Source: Nitrospirales bacterium (GTDB lineage: Bacteria; Nitrospirota; Nitrospiria; Nitrospirales; UBA8639). From it: 64,000 bases of DNA. The stretch lies in the NCBI GenBank assembly GCA_021604005.1, contig BQIV01000004.1, forward strand, positions 1 to 64,000, read 5' to 3'. The notes beneath the pieces are model-generated. The model saw nothing but the letters and a program-made list of their open reading frames with translations, searched no databases and had not been told where the DNA came from. Position numbers and translations under genes: made by a program. Below, piece after piece: positions 51,691-60,105 of the stretch (its first letter is position 1; each line of letters begins with the position of its first letter).

Positions 51691-52560
51691 ATGATTGAAG
51701 ACTTTTTAATTGACACGGAAACGTTGGCACAAAATCTGGGCCGAGAAGGATTGGTCATCATTGATGTTCGTGGCCCGGCCGCCTATTCTTCACATATTCC
51801 TGGCGCAGTGCATAGCACATGGCATGAATATAGTGATCCACAAGCGGTGGCAAAAGGCTTGTTAAATCCAGACATTAAAGCCATCGAACAACGGTTGCAA
51901 GCGTTAGGAATCAATCAGAACAGTGATGTCATTATCTATTCAAACCCGTTCGATAATTGGGGTGATGAAGGCCGAATGTATTGGATGTTGCAATACCTGG
52001 GACATCAGAGCGTCCGTATTCTTGATGGGGGATGGGTCAAGTGGGTCGCCGAACAGCGGCCGTATGAGCATCAAATGGTGCGAGTGCCGCCCGGTGATTT
52101 TACTGCATCGGTGCGCTCAGAGTTGATCATCTCGAAAGATCAGCTGAAGAAATTCGTGAAACAATCCAATCCAGGAATGGAAATCATTGATGCACGAAGT
52201 GTTGAGGAATATGCGGGGAAGGAAGTTGATGGATTGCCCAGAGCCGGGCATATTCCTATGGCCATTAATATGCCGTGGAGCGGATTTCTCAATTCAGATG
52301 CCACGGTGCGAGACCTGGATTCGATTAAGAAAATCTTTGAAGACCGAGGCATTGACCCGCAAAAAGAAATTATTACCTACTGTTTAGGCGGTGTTCGTGC
52401 CGCCTGGCTGTATTTTATCATGCGTCTGATCGATTTCGAGCATGTCAAGTGTTATCCAGGATCGTGGTGGGAATGGAGCCGAGATTTTGCGGCTCCCGTT
52501 GAAAAAGATGTGCGGTTGTTGCATAAGGTATCCAATCCGGCGGAAGTAAAGCCATCTTGA
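51691..52560 (+). CDS. Sulfurtransferase with two rhodanese domains
   Basis: This protein has 289 residues. It has an N-terminal rhodanese-like domain (VIIDVRGPAAYSSHIPGAVH, about 20-39) and a C-terminal active domain (IDARSVEEYAGKE; catalytic cysteine in YCLGGVRAAW, about 231-240). This is the layout of thiosulfate or 3-mercaptopyruvate sulfurtransferases. The loop CLGGVR differs from the usual CRxGxR or CGSGVT, so the sulfur donor is uncertain. AAGGAG five bases upstream sets ATG 51691. No signal peptide was seen, so it is probably cytosolic. Confidence 0.9.
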   Translation: MIEDFLIDTETLAQNLGREGLVIIDVRGPAAYSSHIPGAVHSTWHEYSDPQAVAKGLLNPDIKAIEQRLQALGINQNSDVIIYSNPFDNWGDEGRMYWMLQYLGHQSVRILDGGWVKWVAEQRPYEHQMVRVPPGDFTASVRSELIISKDQLKKFVKQSNPGMEIIDARSVEEYAGKEVDGLPRAGHIPMAINMPWSGFLNSDATVRDLDSIKKIFEDRGIDPQKEIITYCLGGVRAAWLYFIMRLIDFEHVKCYPGSWWEWSRDFAAPVEKDVRLLHKVSNPAEVKPS

Positions 52561-52639
52561 TCTTCGCGCGGAGGCATGCGAGGATGTAAGGGCTAAACGT
52601 TTCTTCATTTCTGCTTTTTATAAACGAAGGAGGTTGCAG

Positions 52640-52996
52640 ATGATCCGAATGGTTGGTACAAAGGCAATGGTTGTTGGGAGTGTGATGGTGCTCTTATCTT
52701 TAGGGGCATTTTCATCTTCCGCAGTGGCCGATATGAACCCTCATGTCACAGAGGCCATTGCACATGCTGAAGGCGCGGCAAAACATGGTGGGGAAGGCCA
52801 TGCCGATGCATTGGTAACTCATGCTGAAGAAGCGCTGACTCATGCGCAAGCCGCCCAGAAAGATGTCCAGAATCCGCATTTGGATGAGGGGGTGAGTGAG
52901 TTAGAGGCGGCGATTGAACATGGAAAGCAAGGCCATGCTGATGTTGGAACAAAGCATGCCAATAATGCCGTGATGCATATGAAAGAAGTTCACTGA
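52640..52996 (+). CDS. Small metal-binding protein, SmbP-like
   Basis: This protein has 118 residues. A signal peptide (about 1-29, ending AVA) is followed by a helical histidine-rich repeat: VTEAIAHAEGAAKHGGEGHA, LVTHAEEALTHAQAAQ, ELEAAIEHGKQGHADVGTKH. Histidines recur about every seven residues, as in SmbP of Nitrosomonas europaea, a periplasmic protein that binds copper and other divalent metals. A role in metal storage or buffering is inferred. AAGGAGG six bases upstream fixes ATG 52640, and a strong terminator follows. Confidence 0.88.
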   Translation: MIRMVGTKAMVVGSVMVLLSLGAFSSSAVADMNPHVTEAIAHAEGAAKHGGEGHADALVTHAEEALTHAQAAQKDVQNPHLDEGVSELEAAIEHGKQGHADVGTKHANNAVMHMKEVH

Positions 52997-53021
52997 TTTA
53001 TTAGGTTTTGATGACCAGACG

Positions 53022-53053
53022 GGCGGGTAGGGGACCCCCTACCCGCCTTTTTT
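53022..53053 (+). terminator. Terminator after the SmbP-like gene
   Basis: A perfect 11-bp GC-rich stem (GGCGGGTAGGG at 53022-53032 and CCCTACCCGCC at 53037-53047) with a four-base loop is followed by six T. Confidence 0.95.
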
Positions 53054-53075
53054 GTTTAGCCAGGTGTTTGAAATA

Positions 53076-53143
53076 CCGTATTTCGTAGCTCGTGCCTGCG
53101 CGCTGTAGCGCTTCGGCGCGCAAGCGTGAAGCGTATAGCCGTG
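53076..53143. repeat. Dispersed intergenic repeat, copy B (inverted)
   Basis: Reverse-complemented, this contains the same 29-bp core as 16538-16566, plus the shared GCAGGCACGA and a degenerate ACGAGATACG. It has eight extra bases (TACAGCGC) next to the core that copy A lacks. The remaining part of this gap up to 53352 shows no gene. Confidence 0.8.
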
Positions 53144-53352
53144 CCAATAAACTTCTGAATGTTTGTTGCTTATTATCGCGCTGTGCCAGTGAGAATGGTG
53201 CAACCGGATATTATTTTGGTTTCGCTATACCTCGTAAAAATTTGAAAGGCTCTTAATGCAAGATACGAAAGACGAACAACAAACGACAATTTTGGGGCGA
53301 CGACATACGGTTTTCTCGCAGGGTACGTGATGGCATGTGTTAGGGGTGAGTC

Positions 53353-54141
53353 ATGCGAGTTGGATTCTATCAATACGCTCCTCGATTTGGCGCGATTCAG
53401 GATAACTTAGATGCGGTCATCGACCGCTTGGAGTCGGTCGATTGTGATCTGCTCGTGTTACCGGAATTGGCCATGTCCGGTTATCAATTCTGCTCGGGTG
53501 AAGAGGTCGCACGATTGGCTGAATCTGTGCCTGACGGACCGACGACCCAACGACTGATGGAGTTGGCGAAACGGCGTCAGTGCTCGATTGTTGTCGGGTT
53601 AGCGGAACACCATGCCGGAACGTTGTATAATTCGGCTGTATTGGTAGGACCGTTAGGGTGTATGGGCGTGTACCGAAAAGTTCATTTATTTTTTGAAGAG
53701 ACGTTATTTTTTTCACCGGGAAACTTGGGTTTTCAAGTTTGGCCTATTGGCGATACACGTATCGGTCTGTTGATTTGCTTTGACTGGTTTTATCCTGAAG
53801 CTGCCCGAACGTTGGCCCTCATGGGGGCGGATATTCTGTGTCATCCATCGAATCTTGTTCTTCCCCACTGTCCCGATGCTATGGTGACTCGCTGTTTGGA
53901 GAACCGAGTCTTTAGCATTACCGCGAATCGAATTGGTGAAGAAGCGCGGGGAGACAAGCCAGCCTTGCGTTTTATTGGAAAAAGTGAAATTATCTCTCCG
54001 TCGGGGAACATTTTACATCGTTCGTCCGAGACGGAATCGGAACTGGTTTTGCTGGACATCGATCCCATGCAAGCGCGCGATAAAAACTTGAATCCCTATA
54101 ATGATCTGTTACGGGACCGTTATCCTCAATATTATAAATAA
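53353..54141 (+). CDS. Carbon-nitrogen hydrolase (nitrilase superfamily)
   Basis: This protein has 262 residues. The catalytic Glu-Lys-Cys triad is visible: LPELAMSGYQF (Glu about 37), YRKVHLFFEE (Lys about 112) and LLICFDWFYPEAAR (Cys about 141). This fold hydrolyses amides or nitriles; omega-amidase or N-carbamoyl-type activity is possible, but substrate residues cannot be resolved. It is a lone gene, flanked by the SmbP region and a lipoprotein gene. Confidence 0.88.
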   Translation: MRVGFYQYAPRFGAIQDNLDAVIDRLESVDCDLLVLPELAMSGYQFCSGEEVARLAESVPDGPTTQRLMELAKRRQCSIVVGLAEHHAGTLYNSAVLVGPLGCMGVYRKVHLFFEETLFFSPGNLGFQVWPIGDTRIGLLICFDWFYPEAARTLALMGADILCHPSNLVLPHCPDAMVTRCLENRVFSITANRIGEEARGDKPALRFIGKSEIISPSGNILHRSSETESELVLLDIDPMQARDKNLNPYNDLLRDRYPQYYK

Positions 54142-54309
54142 TGTTTGTGTGTCCTCTTTGCAATTACGGTAATTGAGGCTATTCTATAGATACGTGACGT
54201 GTTCCTGAGGGTTGAAATATCGCAGGTGTTGGGCTGATGGCGAGATTGCACGGATGGTGAGCAACAAGTGGTACAGGAGCGCCGATCGCTAACATAAGGG
54301 AGGAAGTTC

Positions 54310-55038
54310 ATGAGAATCGTGTTGGTCAGTGCCATAATGATAATGACCGTGGTGTTATCAGGTTGTATGGTTTCGAAGTCGACGTATGAGGCGGCGGTTT
54401 CTGATATGGAGTCCGCGAAGGCCGAATTAGAGAAAATGCGAATGCATCGGGATGCACTTGATCAGCAAATGAAAACTCTCAAAAATGCGAATGAGTCGAT
54501 TTCGACGGATTTGGAGATGATGACGGCAGAGGTCCAACGAATCAAAGAAGGCCGAAAAGGAGAGCAGGCACTCTTACAAAACCGTCAAAAAGACATGGAG
54601 CGAAATCTCAAGCAGGTGCTGGTAAAGCACAAACGGTTGGCGAAGGAATATCAAAAGGTAAAAAGCCAGAATGCTGCATTAAAGGATACAGTCGTCCGAT
54701 ATCAGAAAGAATTAAAGGCCAACAGAGAAAAGAAAGTCGCAGCCATGGCCCCTTCCTCATCTTCGAAAAATTCCCTTGGGCCGACGGGCATGCCAGACAT
54801 GAAGTCTGCCGCAACAGCTGGTGCCCGGTCTTCCGTGCCAGTAAAGAAAATGCAGTTAGTCAATATCAACAAAGCATCGGCAAGCGATCTCATCTTGTTT
54901 CTCGGATTGACGAAAAAAGTCGCCGATGAGGTTGTGGCGAATCGTCCGTACCGCTTACGGGGTGAACTTGTGGCCAAGCAAGTGGTGCCGAAGGCGACGT
55001 TTGATGTGATCAAAGATCGAATTACGGCCGCTCGGTAA
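54310..55038 (+). CDS. Coiled-coil lipoprotein with ComEA-like helix-hairpin-helix
   Basis: This protein has 242 residues. Signal IMTVVLSGC gives a lipidated cysteine at residue 19. A long coiled coil follows (about 25-140; AELEKMRMHRDALDQQM, QVLVKHKRLAKEYQKVKSQN). After an S/P/A linker (about 145-180) comes a helix-hairpin-helix domain (LVNINKASASDLILFLGLTK, about 182-201, then KKVADEVVANRPY). That domain binds DNA in ComEA. Attached to a lipid anchor and coiled coil, it may hold DNA or another ligand at the envelope. AGGGAGGA lies about 6 bases upstream. Confidence 0.8.
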   Translation: MRIVLVSAIMIMTVVLSGCMVSKSTYEAAVSDMESAKAELEKMRMHRDALDQQMKTLKNANESISTDLEMMTAEVQRIKEGRKGEQALLQNRQKDMERNLKQVLVKHKRLAKEYQKVKSQNAALKDTVVRYQKELKANREKKVAAMAPSSSSKNSLGPTGMPDMKSAATAGARSSVPVKKMQLVNINKASASDLILFLGLTKKVADEVVANRPYRLRGELVAKQVVPKATFDVIKDRITAAR

Positions 55039-55227
55039 GAATCGCTGAGAAAATGAGTGAGTGTTGGCGGGGGCTCACAGCTCTTGAAGAGATCATTGAA
55101 TTCACCCCCCCCAAGGCTAAAGGTAAAAGCTTCACGTTTAAAGTTTGGCAGAACGCTTTAGACTTTAAACCTTAAACTTTCTGGTTTTGCCTGAATGCTG
55201 CTGCCGGGATATTTCTCACATTCCTTT
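55039..55227. repeat. Convergent intergenic region with AAACTTTAAAG-type inverted repeats
   Basis: Around 55136-55182, TTTAAAGTTT and ACTTTAAACCTTAAACTTT give imperfect inverted pairs next to AGCTTCACG, a fragment also found in the GTGAAGC repeats. It may be a degenerate member of the intergenic repeat family. No gene. Confidence 0.5.
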
Positions 55228-55947
55228 TCAGAGGGCTCGATCTTCAGTAATGACGCCGTCTTCAAGGTGGATCAATCGGTCGGATTGCGCGGAAAGCTTT
55301 TCATTATGCGTGACAATCACAAATGCCGTCCCTCGCCGTTGATTTAAATTCCTCAACATTGTAAATAACGAATCTCCGGTATGGCTGTCTAAGTTGCCTG
55401 TTGGTTCATCCGCCAGAACAAGGTCCGGGTTTCGAATCAAGGCTCTGGCGACCGCAATGCGCTGTTGTTCCCCACCTGAGAGTTCCCCCGGTTTATGATG
55501 CATTCGGTGAGAGAGTCCGACTTCTTCCAGCAAAGCCTTGGCGGCTTCTCGGGATGCGTCTTTGGGTTGTCGTTGAATGAGGGCTGGGAGATAGGTGTTT
55601 TCAAGTGCCGTAAATTCCGGAAGGAGATGATGAAATTGAAAGACAAAGCCGAGGCGTCGATTGCGAAAGTCCGCTAAGGCGGATTCGGTCATGCCGAGCA
55701 GTTGTTGCCCTTCATAGGTCAGCAGGCCTTGGGTCGGTTTATCCAGTGTGCCCATAATATGGAGTAAGGTACTTTTTCCTGCCCCCGACGCCCCGATAAT
55801 GGAGATCATTTCTTGACGATGAATGGTCAAGTGAATCCCTTTTAAAATGTCGACACGTTGTTGTTCTAAATAAAATGTCTTGTGCAAATCTTGAATCTCA
55901 AGTAACGGTGCACGTGAGGACTGTGGTGGAGAGGCAGGCTCATTCAT
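55228..55947 (-). CDS. lolD: Lipoprotein-releasing ABC ATPase LolD
   Basis: This is a 239-residue ATPase of the LolCDE system, which extracts outer-membrane lipoproteins from the inner membrane. Walker [10 protein letters not shown] (about 41-49), [15 protein letters not shown], Walker [14 protein letters not shown] and H-loop VTHNE are all present. ATG 55947 overlaps the lolC stop by 8 bp; a GTG at 55959 is possible. With lolC it forms an operon downstream of lysS. It is distinct from the ATPase at 5636. Confidence 0.92.
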   Translation of the reverse strand: MNEPASPPQSSRAPLLEIQDLHKTFYLEQQRVDILKGIHLTIHRQEMISIIGASGAGKSTLLHIMGTLDKPTQGLLTYEGQQLLGMTESALADFRNRRLGFVFQFHHLLPEFTALENTYLPALIQRQPKDASREAAKALLEEVGLSHRMHHKPGELSGGEQQRIAVARALIRNPDLVLADEPTGNLDSHTGDSLFTMLRNLNQRRGTAFVIVTHNEKLSAQSDRLIHLEDGVITEDRAL

Positions 55948-57217
55948 AGCGAAGTGCACTCACGGGATTGAGTTTGGCGGCCTGCCATGACGGGTACAGG
56001 GTAGCGGCAAAGCTGATGATGATGGCTGAAATGGCGACAAGCGCCACATCCATTCCAAGGACATGAACCGGAATCTTCGAGATGTAATAGACGGAGGCAT
56101 CAAACGTCCAGTAATTTTGAATCAACCATAAGAATGTATAACCGAGCGGAATTCCGATAGCCGTTCCGGTTAAACCAATCACGAGTCCATTGAGCATGAA
56201 GATACGCATGATGGATTTAGGGGTCGATCCCATTGCTTTCAAGATTGCGATTTCGCGCTGCTTTTCATTCACAATCATGGTTAACGTTCCCACGATATTA
56301 AAAGAGGCTACGAGCGTGATGAGGACAAGAAGGAGGAACATCATGGTCTTTTCAAGCTTAAGGGCCGAAAATAAATTGCGGTTGAGATGCATCCAATCCT
56401 TTGCGGAAACGGATGGGCCGAGCGTCATTTCAATGTCTTGTGCGATGGAATTGGCCTGAAAGACATCGTCAACCTTAATTTGGATGCCGGTGACGGTATC
56501 TCCCAGGTTAAAAAATTCCTGTGCTTGCGTGAGTGAAATATAGGCCAACGAGGAATCATATTCATACATGCCGGATTCAAAAATTCCGACCACCACGAAT
56601 GGGCGGATCTTGGGGGTCATGGAGAGCGCATTAATCGGACCAACCGGTGAAACAACATTGACGGGATCCCCGAGAAATAGACCGAGGCGGGCAGCCAATT
56701 CTTTCCCAAGGAAAATCCCTGGTTTCCTCTTGGTGGATGGCTTTGTCGGGGGCGTGGTTTGCGAATGCGGTGATTTCAATGAGGCTGGAGGATATTCAAG
56801 GTCAGGTAGGGCACCATATTTCAGATTTGAGACTAATTCCGTTACTTGAGATTCTTTTTCCGGGTGTATGCCTCGTAGGATAATCCCTTGTACCCCTGAT
56901 TTCGATGAGAGAAGGACTTGTTTATAAATAAACGGTGCCGCGGCAAGGGTGTGAGGTATTTTTTCCACCTGTTTGAGTACCGTTGTATAGTTGCTCATAT
57001 TGGGGATTCCACGTTCTTGGACAATGATATGTGCTGTCGTCCCAAGGATTTTTGATTGAAGGTCCTCTTTGAATCCGGTCATAATTCCCAATGTGCCGAT
57101 GAGCGCGGCAACGCCAAGGGTAATCCCGGCAATGGAAATAAATGTATTGAGGGAAATGGTTCGTTGGCGTCGTTTGGCCCGAAGATAACGAAGCCCGACG
57201 AATATTTCGTAGGGCAT
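55940..57217 (-). CDS. lolC: Lipoprotein-releasing permease LolC/LolE
   Basis: This is a 425-residue permease. An N-terminal helix (TISLNTFISIAGITLGVAAL) is followed by a periplasmic domain (about 45-265) and three membrane helices with the FtsX core EIAILKAMGSTPKSIMRIFM. The single permease gene suggests a homodimer rather than separate LolC and LolE. ATG 57217 lies two bases after the lysS stop; GTG 57223 would overlap. It is adjacent to lolD. Confidence 0.92.
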   Translation of the reverse strand: MPYEIFVGLRYLRAKRRQRTISLNTFISIAGITLGVAALIGTLGIMTGFKEDLQSKILGTTAHIIVQERGIPNMSNYTTVLKQVEKIPHTLAAAPFIYKQVLLSSKSGVQGIILRGIHPEKESQVTELVSNLKYGALPDLEYPPASLKSPHSQTTPPTKPSTKRKPGIFLGKELAARLGLFLGDPVNVVSPVGPINALSMTPKIRPFVVVGIFESGMYEYDSSLAYISLTQAQEFFNLGDTVTGIQIKVDDVFQANSIAQDIEMTLGPSVSAKDWMHLNRNLFSALKLEKTMMFLLLVLITLVASFNIVGTLTMIVNEKQREIAILKAMGSTPKSIMRIFMLNGLVIGLTGTAIGIPLGYTFLWLIQNYWTFDASVYYISKIPVHVLGMDVALVAISAIIISFAATLYPSWQAAKLNPVSALRYE

Positions 57218-57219
57218 GC

Positions 57220-58707
57220 TCACAAGGATGTATCCGGACGAAGCTGAGGAAAGAGGATGACATCTCGAATCGAGGCTTGATTGGTCAGAAGCATCACGAG
57301 CCGGTCGATGCCGATTCCTTCACCGGCCGTCGGGGGCATACCATATTCCAAGGCACGCAGAAAGTCTTCGTCGAGATAGTGAGCTTCATCATCGCCGGCT
57401 GCGCGTTGTTCGACTTGTCCCTCAAAGCGTTGCCGTTGGTCGATGGGATCATTCAGCTCTGAAAATCCATTGGCCAGTTCTCGGCCACCGACAAATAATT
57501 CAAAGCGGTCGGTTAAGGCGGGATTTGCGTCCTTCCGTCGAGCGAGTGGAGAGATTTCAATTGGGAAATCCGTAATAAACGTAGGCTGTATTAATGTCGG
57601 TTCTACCGTGGCCTCAAACAGTTGCGTCAAGACAGGAATCAATCCCTTTTCCGGTTCGATGTGGACATTGAGTGACTTGGCGACGTCGACGGCTTTCTCC
57701 AGGTCCGTGACTATAGATGGATCGACCTGATTGACTTCCACAACGGCATCTAAATACGGCATGCGGCGCCACGGAGGGGCCAAGTCGATAGACTGTCCTT
57801 GATAGTCAATCGTCGTCGTGCCACATACGGTGGTCGCAAGGTCTGAAAACAGTTCCTCGGTGAGTGTCATGAGATCATGATAGTCCGCATAGGCTTGGTA
57901 GAATTCCAACATCGTAAATTCCGGATTATGAATCGTTGAAATCCCTTCATTTCGGAAATTCCGGTTGATCTCGAAGACCCGGCGAAGTCCACCGACAATA
58001 AGACGTTTGAGATATAGCTCCGGGGCAATCCGCAAATAGAGATCAATGTCCAAGGTGTTGTGATGAGTCACAAAGGGACGGGCTGCCGCTCCGCCAGGAA
58101 TCGGCTGCATCATAGGGGTTTCGACTTCCAAGAACCCACGTTCAGTGAGAAAACGTCGAATCTGTGAAACAATCTGACTCCGCATACGAAAGGTGCGGTG
58201 AATGTCGGGGTTTGCGATGAGATCGACATACCGTTGCCGGTATCGTGTTTCGATGTCCGTGAGCCCATGCCATTTTTCCGGCAAAGGACGCAATCCTTTG
58301 GCTAAAAACACAAACGTCTTGACTTCAACCGTCAGTTCATCTGTTTTGGTTCGAAATAATCGTCCTTCTACTCCAATCCAATCACCAAGGTCGAACTCTT
58401 TAGAGATCGTATACGGTTCTATTCCGACCACATCTTGCTTCAGGTAGACTTGAAGCCGGTCGCCTCCGTCTTGCAAGGTGGCGAATGCGGCTTTCCCGAA
58501 TCGTCTCAACGCCACGATGCGCCCAGCAATTTTGCAGGCAATATGATGTGTCTCTAATGCTTCTTTCTGTTTGGAGCTATAGGACGCAATGATCTCTGCA
58601 ACGGTATGTGTCGGTTCGTAACGACGGCCGTAGGGAGAAACCCCAAGGCCTTGTAGTGTATCAAGCTTTTCTAATCGCTGAACTTGTTGGTCGTTTAATT
58701 CATCCAT
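57220..58707 (-). CDS. lysS: Lysyl-tRNA synthetase, class II
   Basis: This 495-residue enzyme has an N-terminal OB-fold anticodon domain (about 55-150, IAGRIVALRRFGKAAFATLQ) and a class II catalytic domain with motif 1 (FLEVETPMMQPIPGGAAARP), motif 2 (FEINRNFRNEGISTIHNPEF) and motif 3 (GIGIDRLVMLLTNQASIRDV). It lies between prfB and lolC on one strand, about 100 bp after prfB. Confidence 0.97.
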   Translation of the reverse strand: MDELNDQQVQRLEKLDTLQGLGVSPYGRRYEPTHTVAEIIASYSSKQKEALETHHIACKIAGRIVALRRFGKAAFATLQDGGDRLQVYLKQDVVGIEPYTISKEFDLGDWIGVEGRLFRTKTDELTVEVKTFVFLAKGLRPLPEKWHGLTDIETRYRQRYVDLIANPDIHRTFRMRSQIVSQIRRFLTERGFLEVETPMMQPIPGGAAARPFVTHHNTLDIDLYLRIAPELYLKRLIVGGLRRVFEINRNFRNEGISTIHNPEFTMLEFYQAYADYHDLMTLTEELFSDLATTVCGTTTIDYQGQSIDLAPPWRRMPYLDAVVEVNQVDPSIVTDLEKAVDVAKSLNVHIEPEKGLIPVLTQLFEATVEPTLIQPTFITDFPIEISPLARRKDANPALTDRFELFVGGRELANGFSELNDPIDQRQRFEGQVEQRAAGDDEAHYLDEDFLRALEYGMPPTAGEGIGIDRLVMLLTNQASIRDVILFPQLRPDTSL

Positions 58708-58718
58708 TGGTAACCCTG

Positions 58719-58803
58719 TCGTTCGTCGCTCGTATTTCGTATCTCGTTTATGAAAAGTGAGCTCAACCTTCTTTTTCGAACGACGAGCAACGAGCGACGC
58801 AAT
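58719..58803. repeat. Imperfect inverted repeat of the dispersed family
   Basis: GTCGTTCGTCGCTCGT near 58721 is matched in inverted form by CGACGAGCAACGAGCGACG near 58783. ATTTCGTATCTCGT in the left arm is the complement of the ACGAGATACG motif at 16589 and 16538. The element fills the prfB-lysS gap. Confidence 0.7.
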
Positions 58804-58808
58804 ACGGT

Positions 58809-59916
58809 TTACGCTTCACCAGAGACGGCCTTTCGGAGGTACGCTTCAATGAAAGGGGTTAATGCCCCATCCATGACGGCGGGGACGTTACCAGACTCGT
58901 GATTCGTTCGGTGGTCTTTCACCATTTGATAAGGTTGAAACACATAGGAACGAATCTGACTGCCCCAGGCGATGTCCTTTTTTTCGCCAACGATATTTTG
59001 AAATTCCGCCTCTTTCTTTTGTTGTTCCAGCTCGAAGAGTTTGCCTTTCAGCACGCGCATGGCTCCCATGCGATTTTGCAGTTGAGAGCGTTCGTTCTGG
59101 CATTGGACGACAATACCTGTGGGAATATGGGTCATGCGTATAGCCGTTTCCACCTTATTGACGTTCTGGCCACCGGCTCCCCCAGCGCGAAACGTATCAA
59201 TTTTGAGATCTTTATCGTCAATCGTAACTTCCACGTCATCATCAAGTTCCGGATACACCCCAACTGCGACGAATGAAGTATGGCGTCGTTTATTCGCATC
59301 AAAAGGAGAAATCCTTACTAATCGATGGACGCCCGCTTCGGCCTTTAAATAGCCATAGGCATTGAGGCCGGAAATTCCAAGTGTGGCACTCTTGATTCCA
59401 GCTTCGTCTCCAGGCTGCAAGTCAATCGTTTCGACTTTATACCCTTTTTCCTCTGCCCAGCGAACGTACATCCGCATGAGCATTTGTCCCCAATCTTGAG
59501 ATTCTGTGCCTCCGGCTCCTGGATATAGACTCAAAATGGCCGGGCGATGGTCATGTGGACCAGAAAGGAGACGTTCGAGTTGCCAGGCCTCCAGGGCCGT
59601 TTCGATTTGCTGTAAACCGGAGTCCAATTCCTGTAGAAGTTCAGCATCCTCCTCTTCCTTCGTGAGTTCAACGAGGGCTTCCAGGTCGCTATACTGCCGC
59701 TCAAAATCTGTGACGCGCTGAATATCACGTTCAATCGTCGCTTGTCGACGACCGACTTTCGCCGCGTTATTCGCGTCTTTCCAAAAATCTGGTTGAGCGG
59801 TTTCTTGTTCGAGCTCGTCGAGTTCAGTCTTTAGGCGAGGGAGGTCAAAGAGACCTCCGTAGGTCGGTAATGTGATTGGCAATATGGGTCATGCGGGTCC
59901 GAATGTCTTCAAGCAT
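58809..59916 (-). CDS. prfB: Peptide chain release factor 2, programmed +1 frameshift
   Basis: RF2 ends translation at UGA and UAA. The real start is ATG 59916, with AAGGAG upstream. The first 23 codons ([20 protein letters not shown]...) end at an in-frame TGA (59847-59845). A +1 slip at CTT continues as [14 protein letters not shown], giving about 368 residues, the normal RF2 length. The SPF specificity tripeptide ([11 protein letters not shown]) and GGQ catalytic loop ([12 protein letters not shown]) are present. A start in the second frame upstream would not match the family. The neighbours are lnt (upstream) and lysS. Confidence 0.97.
59844..59859 (-). promoter_or_regulatory. prfB autoregulatory frameshift site
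   Basis: Reading the minus strand: CGGAGG, a Shine-Dalgarno-like stimulator, then three bases TCT, then CTT TGA C. The three-base spacing and the CTT-TGA-C slip site equal those of the E. coli prfB site. When RF2 is scarce the ribosome slips by +1 and makes more RF2. Confidence 0.97.
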
Positions 59917-59964
59917 TCTGGTCTCCTTTTTTTAAGTCATGTCGTTAAGTCTGAGATGTCTTAT

Positions 59965-60105
59965 GGGCACCTCTAAAAACCGTCCTTTTCCGCGATTGCG
60001 ACGTCAGTCACGTGCTCAAATCCTCATGTATGCCTTTATACACTGCGGTTTTTCGCGCGCGACTTCCTTGCCCTCACGAAAAAATCCTGGTTTTTAGAGG
60101 TGCCC
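59965..60105. mobile_element. MITE-like element, 141 bp, 17-bp terminal inverted repeats
   Basis: GGGCACCTCTAAAAACC at 59965-59981 is the exact inverted complement of 60089-60105. TTAT flanks both ends (59961-59964 and 60106-60109), as a target duplication would. There is no coding capacity inside. The right TTAT supplies the lnt stop codon (TAA on the minus strand), so insertion occurred exactly at the end of lnt. It may also act as a terminator or transcript hairpin between lnt and prfB. Confidence 0.85.

Noticed and set aside
59848-59882. prfB start in the second frame ([10 protein letters not shown]...)
   Set aside because: The true N terminus [20 protein letters not shown] is in the other frame, followed by the known CTT-TGA-C slip site. 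The second-frame start is only the uninterrupted part of the reading frame.
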